Shown: positions 1-5,740 of the stretch, one piece after another
Layout: every line of letters starts with the position of its first letter
Position numbering within the stretch: position 1 is the stretch's first letter
Made by a program: the position numbers and the translations under genes
The notes under the pieces: model-generated
The model's input: only the letters and a program-made list of their open reading frames with translations
Database searches by the model: none
What the model was told of the DNA's origin: nothing
Source: UKL13-2 sp964417885
Lineage (GTDB): Bacteria; Pseudomonadota; Gammaproteobacteria; Burkholderiales; Usitatibacteraceae
NCBI GenBank assembly: GCA_964417885.1
Contig: CAYQKN010000138.1
Location: forward strand, 1 to 9,650
DNA: 9,650 nt
Reading direction: 5' to 3'

Positions 1-1166
1 CGCAGCAAGCGGCGATTGACCAAGGTCGCGAGCGTGGTCGCGGCATCCGGCTTGGCATCGGCGGCAGTGAAGGCCTTGAGCACGCGCTCCTCGGCCAGAT
101 TCTCGCGATAGCCCGAGTCGGTGAGCAGATCGTCCTCAATCACCTTGCGCACAGCGGCCGGCTGGTCGGCGAGTGATCGCTCGTAGAACTCGGCGAGGAT
201 GGTCTCGTTGGAGCCGGCCAGGAGATCGACCGAGATTTCGCTTTTGCCTTGTGCAATACGGGCGTTGTTCAGTTCGCGGCAGATCAGTGACAGCAGCGAC
301 GGCTCGACTTCGGCGTTCGGCAATTCCGATCCGCCGGCGACAAATCGCACGATCGATTCCGCCACTTCCTGCGAGACCAGCCTGCCGCCCGGCTTCGTCA
401 CCGCTGCCAGCGCCTGCTGGCCATTCATGCGCGCAAGCCGCATGCGGTTTTGCGTGATCGACGGCATCGCGGTTTTCACGCCCTCGAGATGGGCCAGGTA
501 ATCCTCGCGCAGCGCGATCAGGACGCGGTAATCGGCACGACCGAAATCGAAACGTTCGATCACGCTGTCGTCGAGGTCGAGCTTGGCTTCCAGCGCTTTC
601 GGCGGACGGTTCTCCACCAGATCAGCCAGGTCTTCGATGAAGGTGGCAGCACGCTTGCGGCCGGCATCGTCGGCTTGCGCCAGGGTAAAAATCTCCTCGA
701 ACTGGTCGAAGATGAGCAGCGGAATGATCGGCATGCCTTCGGCATCGCGCAGCACGTCATCGCGGTGATGCAGGAACTCCCACAACGACTCGCCTTCCAC
801 CGCGGTGCCGGGCTGCGTCCAGGTGCCGGAGGCTTCGGTGGCGCGGAGAATCGCCTGCTTGATCTGGTCCGAGGGTGACACGGCATCGGAGGCGTAATCG
901 ATCCGAACGTAAATCGGGCAATAGCCCTCCGGACGCAGGCGCGGAACGATGCCGGCGCTGAGTATCGAGGTCTTGCCGAGGCCGGATTGGCCGAACAGCA
1001 CGGTGAGCAGTTTGCGCTGCACCCGGCGGGCCAGCTCGGCGACTTCTTCTTCGCGGCCGTAGAAATACTGGCGGGTTTCCTCGGTGAACGAGGCGAGGCC
1101 GAGCCAGGGGTGTTCAGGATTGATGGTGGCGGTTTCGCTGCCGGCTGGGCTGGCATCCGTCATCAT
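1..1166 (-). CDS. nSTAND1-type P-loop ATPase, C-terminus beyond the window
   Basis: This frame is open from the ATG at 1166 to the left edge (388 codons), so only the N-terminal part is seen. The motif order fits STAND ATPases of the nSTAND1 type: an HPWLGLASFTEE-like entry at about residues 19-30, YGRE near 40, Walker A GQSGLGKTS at 59-67, Walker B ending IPLLIFDQFEEIF with the Asp at 154, and LREDYL with Arg220 as a possible sensor arginine. A helical LLSLICRELN segment follows. STAND proteins are ligand-gated, nucleotide-driven oligomerising switches, and several act in anti-phage defence. No effector domain precedes the ATPase. The start is supported by AAGGGG six bases upstream and by an ATGA overlap with the SIR2/TIR gene, so the two are probably translationally coupled. 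A second in-frame ATG follows at once (1163). The unseen C-terminus, often a repeat sensor in this family, would decide the role. The ATPase call is firm; a defence role is inference. Confidence 0.85.
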   Translation of the reverse strand, partial: MMTDASPAGSETATINPEHPWLGLASFTEETRQYFYGREEEVAELARRVQRKLLTVLFGQSGLGKTSILSAGIVPRLRPEGYCPIYVRIDYASDAVSPSDQIKQAILRATEASGTWTQPGTAVEGESLWEFLHHRDDVLRDAEGMPIIPLLIFDQFEEIFTLAQADDAGRKRAATFIEDLADLVENRPPKALEAKLDLDDSVIERFDFGRADYRVLIALREDYLAHLEGVKTAMPSITQNRMRLARMNGQQALAAVTKPGGRLVSQEVAESIVRFVAGGSELPNAEVEPSLLSLICRELNNARIAQGKSEISVDLLAGSNETILAEFYERSLADQPAAVRKVIEDDLLTDSGYRENLAEERVLKAFTAADAKPDAATTLATLVNRRLL

Positions 1167-2545
1167 GCGCGCCCCTTCAGCAGCGTCTGCAGGCGCTCGA
1201 CAAAGGTCGCCGTCGCTTCACCCCCGGGCAGTCTGGTGATGTGCGCCGCCTTGAACTTGTCCGGCACCTGCGCGTTGCCTTCATTGATGTCATCGACACA
1301 CACCGGCAGGATGAACACCGCGCCGTCGGCCATGTTGCGCGCGCGGTCGATGGCATAACTCCACTCGCGGCGGAAATAGGCTTCCAGCCTGCGCTCGGTA
1401 TTGGCGGAGACGATGGGGATGAAGTACGCGCAGCGGGCGATGTTCTTGCGGATCTTGCGGTCGTAGTCGTCGCCGCTTTCCAGCCGCTCCAGATCGAACC
1501 AGACCTTGATGCCCGCCTTGTCGAGTGCGGCCTTGAGCGCATTCACCGCCTGCATGTCCTCGCGCGCGTAGCTGATGAACACGGCGTTGTCCGGCATCTC
1601 GCGCTCGGGGGGCAAAAAGCGCGCCGGCGCGTCGAGTGCGACCACGTTGCTTTTGCCATGGCGCGCCATCCAGCGCCGGTGCAGTTCGGCGACGAAATCT
1701 TCCGCGCCGGTGTAGACCCGCGTGCGCAAGCTGACCTGTTGCAGAAACGACATCAGCCGCTCATCGGAGCCGGAATGATCGTCGGCCAGCACCTCGCCGA
1801 CATCGCGCGGGTCGGACAGGCGGCGCCGTTTGGCCATGCGCAGGAACAGCCGCACCAGCCAGTTGGAAAAATTGCTGCCGATCAGCAGCAGGTGGTTGTA
1901 TTCGAGTTCGTGGAACAATTTTTCCGGCGTCAGGTGTTCGCTCTGCAGCGCGCAGACGAATTCCAGCGTGTCCTCGTCGGAAATCACGTAGGTGGGCGAG
2001 GCCGACACGCGGCCCAGCAGGTGATACACCACCGGTCGTTGCAGGTTCTCGCGCTCGGTCGTCAGGTCAGCGACGCGGGTCGGCGTGTAGCCGATCACCT
2101 CGGTCGATTGCGCGCCGCCGAATCGCTCCTCGTTGATCGCCTGTTCCAGGAAGCCGTCGAAGGTGGTGGTGACAAACAGGTCGAAATCGGTAATCTGCGC
2201 CAGCTGCCGCAGCGCCAGCGGCGGACTGAAGGTGGCCTCGCGCAGCAGGCTGCGCATGCGCGAGTAGGTGTCCTCGCGGCGGCCGTGCGAGGACAGGTGC
2301 CAGCAGACGACATCGTTCAGCGAATAGGGCGTCGGCAGTTTCGAGGTGTCGACGTTGAGCTTGACCGCAAGCTTCTCGGCGATCCAGTCGTAGAGCAATC
2401 GCGGGCCGCTGTCGGTCTCGACCTTCAGCAACTCAGGGCCGATGATCGGGATGACGCGTTTTTCCTCGATGAAGTTGAGCAGGTCATCCCAGGCGTCATC
2501 GTCGAGACGCGATGGTAGCGGCGGCGCGGACAGTAAGCTGCTCAT
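1163..2545 (-). CDS. SIR2-like domain fused to a TIR domain, probable NAD-consuming effector
   Basis: This 460-residue protein has two parts. Residues about 21-290 resemble SIR2-type NAD-binding domains of bacterial defence proteins: VIPIIGPELL at 31-40 in the place of the glycine-rich loop, FVTTTFDGFLE at 124-134 in the place of the TTNYD-type motif, LLGR at 176-179 where HG is expected, and LLLIGSNFSNWLVR at 219-232 matching the late GxSxxD-type strand. Residues about 319-455 form a TIR domain: AVFISYARED (321-330), a WFDLERLESGDD loop (349-360) and FRREWSYAI, whose Glu394 sits where TIR NADases have their catalytic glutamate. Active TIR domains cleave NAD+ or make cyclic ADP-ribose signals. 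Several SIR2 active-site residues are replaced, so the TIR part is the likelier enzyme. There is no signal peptide, so it is cytoplasmic. It shares ATGA overlaps with both a possible leader ORF upstream and the STAND ATPase downstream. The domain calls are strong for TIR and moderate for SIR2; defence is inferred. Confidence 0.85.
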   Translation of the reverse strand: MSSLLSAPPLPSRLDDDAWDDLLNFIEEKRVIPIIGPELLKVETDSGPRLLYDWIAEKLAVKLNVDTSKLPTPYSLNDVVCWHLSSHGRREDTYSRMRSLLREATFSPPLALRQLAQITDFDLFVTTTFDGFLEQAINEERFGGAQSTEVIGYTPTRVADLTTERENLQRPVVYHLLGRVSASPTYVISDEDTLEFVCALQSEHLTPEKLFHELEYNHLLLIGSNFSNWLVRLFLRMAKRRRLSDPRDVGEVLADDHSGSDERLMSFLQQVSLRTRVYTGAEDFVAELHRRWMARHGKSNVVALDAPARFLPPEREMPDNAVFISYAREDMQAVNALKAALDKAGIKVWFDLERLESGDDYDRKIRKNIARCAYFIPIVSANTERRLEAYFRREWSYAIDRARNMADGAVFILPVCVDDINEGNAQVPDKFKAAHITRLPGGEATATFVERLQTLLKGRA

Positions 2546-2595
2546 CGCGCGCCCCGCAAGATGGACCGCGCAAGTTCTGGCTTGATGCTGGACAT
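2542..2595 (-). CDS. Possible 17-residue leader peptide of the SIR2/TIR-STAND operon
   Basis: A short frame begins with ATG at 2595 and ends at TGA 2544-2542, encoding MSSIKPELARSILRGAR. It has a better ribosome-binding site (GGGGAG, six bases before the ATG) than the SIR2/TIR gene, which has only a weak GGGG in a GC run. Its TGA overlaps the SIR2/TIR start as ATGA, the same arrangement seen at the next junction, so translation of the effector may depend on ribosomes finishing this peptide. The frame can be extended in phase to an ATG near 2651 (35 residues), but that ATG has no clear ribosome site. The peptide resembles nothing I recognise and could be chance in GC-rich DNA; its role would be translational coupling rather than a function of the peptide itself. 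Confidence 0.4.
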   Translation of the reverse strand: MSSIKPELARSILRGAR

Positions 2596-2669
2596 CGAGT
2601 GCTCCCCAATGCTGACCAACCGGCTAAATTCTTGTTTTTTTCCAACCATCCGAAGCGCGTGCAGCGGCC

Positions 2670-2675
2670 ATTATG
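2670..2675 (-). promoter_or_regulatory. Weak -10-like box for the defence operon
   Basis: CATAAT reads on the minus strand here, one mismatch from TATAAT, about 75 bases upstream of the leader ATG. No convincing -35 hexamer is visible at the usual distance. It is listed only as the best candidate in a spacer that must hold the promoter of the leftward operon. Confidence 0.2.
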
Positions 2676-2708
2676 CATGATCGGCCGGATTGGCTTGGGC
2701 GACATTTG

Positions 2709-2786
2709 AAAGAAAAACTCCAGCACTGGCGCGGCTCACCGGGCATTTTTGCCTGCAAAGCCGCGCCAGTAGCGGAGTTTCGCTTT
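2709..2786. repeat. Long imperfect inverted repeat (78-nt hairpin) in the divergent spacer
   Basis: Arms at 2709-2736 and 2759-2786 pair without bulges at 23 of 28 positions: a 12-bp inner block whose core is CTGGCGCGGCT / AGCCGCGCCAG, three mismatches, a 7-bp block AAACTCC / GGAGTTT, two mismatches, then 4 bp. The 22-nt spacer can itself form a small GGGC-ATTTTT-GCCT hairpin. No T-tract follows on either strand, and no gene ends nearby to need a terminator. It could be a small mobile hairpin (MITE or REP-like), a structured RNA, or a relic of an inserted element. Positions 2596-2937 hold no convincing gene otherwise. Confidence 0.7.
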
Positions 2787-2937
2787 GCTGCCGCGGGCCG
2801 GAACCGCGGGTCTGGTAAACGCATTGTGCCGGACGCCAACCATCAATCCTGGCCATGGCAAACCCCGTGCTCGTCTTCGATCAGGCCGCGAAAGGCAACC
2901 GCCGCGTCGACTTTCGCCGGCGTGGCGGCGATCGCCG

Positions 2938-2943
2938 TACAAT
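2938..2943 (+). promoter_or_regulatory. Candidate -10 box of the btuB riboswitch transcript
   Basis: TACAAT lies a few bases before the cobalamin riboswitch begins, so transcription starting about seven bases downstream would place the aptamer at the 5' end of the message. The -35 region is poor: a TTTCGC sits about 20 bases upstream, longer than ideal. The position is persuasive, the sequence less so. Confidence 0.4.
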
Positions 2944-2949
2944 GAAGCG

Positions 2950-3150
2950 GTGCAAGGTGCCTGGTCGCGAACACTGCTCGCGACCGGGTTAAACGGGAAG
3001 CGTGTGACATTCACGCACTGCCCCCGCAACGGTGAAGGGTTCGCTCACGATGGTGGTACCACTGGCTGCCGGTAGATGGCTGCCGGGAAGGTCATCGCGG
3101 GTGCACGCAGGCATGCCTGCGCGCTAACCCCCAGTCCGGATACCGGCCTG
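2950..3150 (+). promoter_or_regulatory. Cobalamin (B12) riboswitch controlling btuB
   Basis: The conserved parts of the cobalamin aptamer appear in order: GGTGCC near 2956, a stem GGTCGCGA / TCGCGACC (2963-2970 with 2978-2985), the TTAAACGGGAA segment at about 2989-2999, a stem GCGTG / CACGC (3000-3004 with 3012-3016), the hallmark CTGCCCCCGCAACGGTGA at 3018-3035, a variable arm containing the palindrome CGCAGGCATGCCTGCG, and the B12-box AGTCCGGATACCGG at 3133-3146. It lies upstream of a B12-receptor gene, the classic target. Binding of adenosylcobalamin or a related cobalamin would reduce expression. The outer limits are approximate. Confidence 0.95.
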
Positions 3151-3190
3151 CATGCCGTCTCGATGAAAGACAATCTTCATCAAGGCGTGC
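3150..3190 (+). promoter_or_regulatory. Hairpin after the B12 aptamer, possible expression platform
   Basis: GCATGCC (3150-3156) pairs with GGCGTGC (3184-3190, one G-T pair), and inside it GATGAA (3162-3167) pairs with TTCATC (3176-3181). No T-run follows, so it is not an obvious intrinsic terminator. It lies about 87 bases before the chosen btuB start, so it may act with other leader segments on translation or on Rho access. Its part in switching is inference. Confidence 0.4.
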
Positions 3191-3276
3191 CGGTGTGCCG
3201 GCCTGCTTCAATGCGACGCCGGCATGAACAACCACGCGGCTTGCGGGGACGCTCGCCGCTTTCCGGGTCCATTCCA

Positions 3277-5121
3277 ATGACAACTGCCACAGCCCACGCA
3301 TCACCAGCCGTATCCTTGCCCCTGCTTCTCCCGCTTGCCCTGATCGTTCCCACCGCGCTGCACGCGCAGATTGCCGAGCCGCCCAACCGGCTCGACAACG
3401 TGGTGGTCACCGCCACCCGCACCGCGCAGTCACTGGACCAGACCCTGGCCCAGGCGCTGATCATCAGCCGCGATGAAATCGACGCCGCCGGCGTGGCCAC
3501 CCTGACCGAGCTGCTGCAGCGCAAGGCCGGACTGGAAATCCGCGCCACCGGCGGACCCGGCCAGCCGTCCAGCGTATTCATCCGTGGCGCCAACAGCAGC
3601 CACACGCTGGTGCTGGTCGATGGTCTGCGCATCGCCTCATCGAGTTCGGGCGCGACCGCGTTCGAAAACCTGCCGCTGGACCTGATCGAGCGGATCGAGA
3701 TCGTCAAGGGGCCGATGTCCGGACTGTACGGCTCGGATGCCATCGGCGGCGTGGTGCAGATCTTCACCCGCTCCTCGGCCAAGCCGCGCCTGACGGCGTC
3801 CGCCGGCTTCGGCAGCGAATCCACCAGCGGCTTCAACACCGGCTTTTCGGTCACCGAGCGCAATACCTCGCTGACGCTCGATGCCGGTACCCAGCGCACC
3901 CGGCCGCGCTCGGCCACCAACCCGGCGGCCGGCTCGTTCACCTTCAACCCGGATGACGATCCCTACCGCAACACCCACGGCTTGATCAAGCTGACCCACA
4001 CCCTGTGGCAGGGTGAGGTGGTCGGCTTCACCGCGTGGCAGTCGCGCGGTGAAACTGACTTCGACGGCGGTCCCGGTGCGCCGGCGTCGAACCGGCAGAC
4101 GCTGTCCGGCTATCAGCTCACCTCGGAGAACCGCTTTGCCGCCGACTGGAAATCGCGCATCATCCTCGGCCGCACCACCGATGACAGCCGCATCACCTCG
4201 AGCTTTCCCGGCAGCTTCAAGACCGAACAGAACCAGGTGAGCTGGTTCAACGAATTCAAGACCTGGGCCGGCAGCATGAACGCCGGGGTCGAGTGGCGGC
4301 AGGAAAAACTCGCCGCCGATATCCAGTACGACAGCCGCACGCGCGAGACCACGTCGCTGTTCGCCGGCTATCTCGAGCGCCTCGGTAGCGGTCAGCTCGA
4401 GTTCACCGTGCGGCGTGACGAAGAAGACCAGTTCGGCCGCCGCAATACCGGTTCGGTGTCGTATGGCTACACGCTTTCGCCGCAGCTGACGGCGTACGCG
4501 CGCGCCGGTCATGCGTTCCGCGCACCCAGCTTCAACGATCTGTACTACCCGGGCTTCAGCAATCCCAACCTGAAGCCCGAGCAGAGCGACCAGGCCGAGG
4601 CCGGACTGAAGTGGCGCAGCAAGGATGTGCGCATCGACATCGCGCATTTTGAAAACCGCATCGACGATTTGATCGTGTTCGACACCGCCACCTTCCTGCC
4701 GCAGAACCTGCAGCGCGCCCGCATCAAGGGTTGGGAGCTCACGGCCGACACCAGCTTTGTCGGCATGACGGTCAAGGCGGCGCTGACGGTGCAGCGGCCC
4801 GAAGACCGCGACACCGGCAAGCAACTGCGCTCGCGCGCGCGGCAGTTCGGCTCGCTGGGCGCGTCGCGTGCGTTCGGTGCCTGGCAGGTCGGCGCCGACG
4901 TGGTCGCCAGTGGCTATCGATTCGATTCCGCCAACGAGGCGCCGGCAACTCGCATGGGCGGCTACGCGCTGCTCCATGCCACCGTGCGCTATCGCATCGA
5001 CAAGAACTGGAGCGTGGAGCTGGTCGGCCAGAATCTGGCCGACAAGAAGTACGAACTCGCACAGGGCTACAACACGCCGAAGCGATCGCTGTTTCTGAAT
5101 GTGCGGGCGGTGGCGTTCTAG
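3277..5121 (+). CDS. btuB: TonB-dependent vitamin B12 outer-membrane receptor BtuB
   Basis: The 614-residue product matches BtuB in length and layout. It has a signal peptide (hydrophobic core about residues 13-27, likely cleavage after ALHA at 30), a TonB box DNVVVTATR at 40-48, and a plug domain with LVDGLRI and IERIEIVKGPMSGLYGSDAIGG near 138-160. A 22-strand-type barrel rich in alternating aromatic residues follows, ending in NVRAVAF with the terminal Phe typical of outer-membrane barrels. It imports cobalamin into the periplasm using TonB-ExbBD energy. The riboswitch directly upstream supports B12 as substrate. The frame stays open upstream to an ATG at 3076, but that would translate through the aptamer, so 3277, just before the signal peptide, is preferred. 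An ATG at 3211 would give a longer Arg-rich n-region. Neither has a clear ribosome site. No other btu genes are in view. Confidence 0.93.
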   Translation: MTTATAHASPAVSLPLLLPLALIVPTALHAQIAEPPNRLDNVVVTATRTAQSLDQTLAQALIISRDEIDAAGVATLTELLQRKAGLEIRATGGPGQPSSVFIRGANSSHTLVLVDGLRIASSSSGATAFENLPLDLIERIEIVKGPMSGLYGSDAIGGVVQIFTRSSAKPRLTASAGFGSESTSGFNTGFSVTERNTSLTLDAGTQRTRPRSATNPAAGSFTFNPDDDPYRNTHGLIKLTHTLWQGEVVGFTAWQSRGETDFDGGPGAPASNRQTLSGYQLTSENRFAADWKSRIILGRTTDDSRITSSFPGSFKTEQNQVSWFNEFKTWAGSMNAGVEWRQEKLAADIQYDSRTRETTSLFAGYLERLGSGQLEFTVRRDEEDQFGRRNTGSVSYGYTLSPQLTAYARAGHAFRAPSFNDLYYPGFSNPNLKPEQSDQAEAGLKWRSKDVRIDIAHFENRIDDLIVFDTATFLPQNLQRARIKGWELTADTSFVGMTVKAALTVQRPEDRDTGKQLRSRARQFGSLGASRAFGAWQVGADVVASGYRFDSANEAPATRMGGYALLHATVRYRIDKNWSVELVGQNLADKKYELAQGYNTPKRSLFLNVRAVAF

Positions 5122-5152
5122 CCCGCGTTCAGCGACATATTGTCAACCGCCG

Positions 5153-5178
5153 TCGCCCCGGATTCAATCCGGCGGCGA
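5153..5178. terminator. Hairpin between convergent btuB and the sulfur operon
   Basis: TCGCC-CCGGA, loop TTCAA, TCCGG-(c)-GGCGA gives ten base pairs with one bulged base, 31 bases after the btuB stop and about 50 bases after the stop of the facing operon. Its place between two converging genes suits a shared terminator, but neither strand shows a proper T-tract, so it may only protect 3' ends or act with Rho. Confidence 0.45.
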
Positions 5179-5226
5179 GGCGGGATGTTTGTCGGGCAGG
5201 CGCAGCACCCGGCGCGTGCCGGCCCG

Positions 5227-5655
5227 TCAGAACGTCAGCGTCTTGACCTGCGGCTTGAGCAGATGGGCGGCAATCTCGCCCGGATTGGCCACCGTGATGC
5301 CGTCGACCAGATCGGCAGGTTTCCACTCACTGTTCGGCAGGAAGATGGCGCAGACCTGAACCCTGGCGCCGCCTTTCATCAGGTCGCGCAGCATGTCGTT
5401 GGGCGTCAGGCCGAGCGGCTTGAGCGGCGGCACCGGCGCCACGCCCTTGATCGCCAGCTTGCCGCCTTCGCTGCACAGCAGCACCCGCACTGCAACCTTT
5501 TCGCCGAACACCGCCCGACTGGCCAGCGCGAACGCCATGCCCTGTGTTTGCGGGTTGCCGGAATTGACTGTCACCAGCAATTCAGCCGGTGTCTCGGCGT
5601 GCAGTGGCAGGGCGCAGGAAAGTCCGAGCGCAATGGCCAGGGCCAGTTTTTTCAT
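5227..5655 (-). CDS. Exported DsrE-family sulfur-carrier-like protein
   Basis: The 142-residue product has a signal peptide (MKK, hydrophobic to about 19, cleavage near LHA-E at 20), so the mature protein is periplasmic. The rest resembles DsrE/DsrF-like proteins: an opening strand ELLVTVNSG, the helix QGMAFALASRAVFG, the strand VAVRVLLCSEGGKLA with Cys61, then GGARVQVCAIF with Cys102. That Cys sits where DsrE-type sulfur carriers have their reactive cysteine. Family members bind or relay sulfane sulfur, but an enzyme activity cannot be assigned. It is the last gene of the operon, 85 bases after the rhodanese gene, with a GC-rich stem-loop in the gap and its own ribosome site (GGAGAA, six bases before ATG). 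Joint export with the rhodanese suggests a periplasmic sulfur relay (inference). Confidence 0.82.
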   Translation of the reverse strand: MKKLALAIALGLSCALPLHAETPAELLVTVNSGNPQTQGMAFALASRAVFGEKVAVRVLLCSEGGKLAIKGVAPVPPLKPLGLTPNDMLRDLMKGGARVQVCAIFLPNSEWKPADLVDGITVANPGEIAAHLLKPQVKTLTF

Positions 5656-5683
5656 GATGGGTTCTCCAATAGGTTGAAATGAG

Positions 5684-5718
5684 CCGGCCGGTGCCGCCAG
5701 ACGGGCGGCGCCGGCCGG
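5684..5718 (-). other. Strong GC stem-loop between the rhodanese and dsrE-like genes
   Basis: A 15-bp stem with one G-T pair and a five-base loop fills much of the 85-base gap. No T-tract follows on the minus strand, so full termination is unlikely. Such intercistronic stems often set partial termination or protect the upstream message, which would lower dsrE-like expression relative to the genes before it. Confidence 0.5.
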
Positions 5719-5740
5719 GCCAGCGACCGATCAGCGGCGG

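Noticed and set aside
560..1156. Minus-strand frame of 198 codons next to the STAND gene
   Set aside because: It is a Pro/Ser/Arg-rich shadow; the frame beginning at 1166 has Walker A and B motifs and no stop to base 1.
1241..2518. Long plus-strand open frame (425 codons) opposite the SIR2/TIR gene
   Set aside because: Its product has no recognisable motifs and is rich in Arg, Ala, Val and His as expected of an antisense reading; the minus strand carries clear SIR2 and TIR motifs.
2631..2641. Intrinsic terminator at the T-run on the plus strand
   Set aside because: No stable GC stem precedes the seven T bases and no plus-strand gene ends before it.
2709..2786. Integron attC site
   Set aside because: The arms are of suitable size, but the conserved RYYYAAC and GTTRRRY core sequences are missing at the ends.
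2673..3075. Small plus-strand frames between 2673 and 3075 as real genes
   Set aside because: They run through the inverted repeat and the riboswitch, lack ribosome sites and have random composition.
3076..3276. Upstream extension of btuB to the ATG at 3076
   Set aside because: It would translate through the cobalamin aptamer and put 67 non-signal residues before the signal peptide.
3637..4977. Minus-strand open frame of 446 codons inside btuB
   Set aside because: No domain signs and low-complexity antisense composition; btuB has a signal peptide, TonB box, plug and C-terminal Phe.
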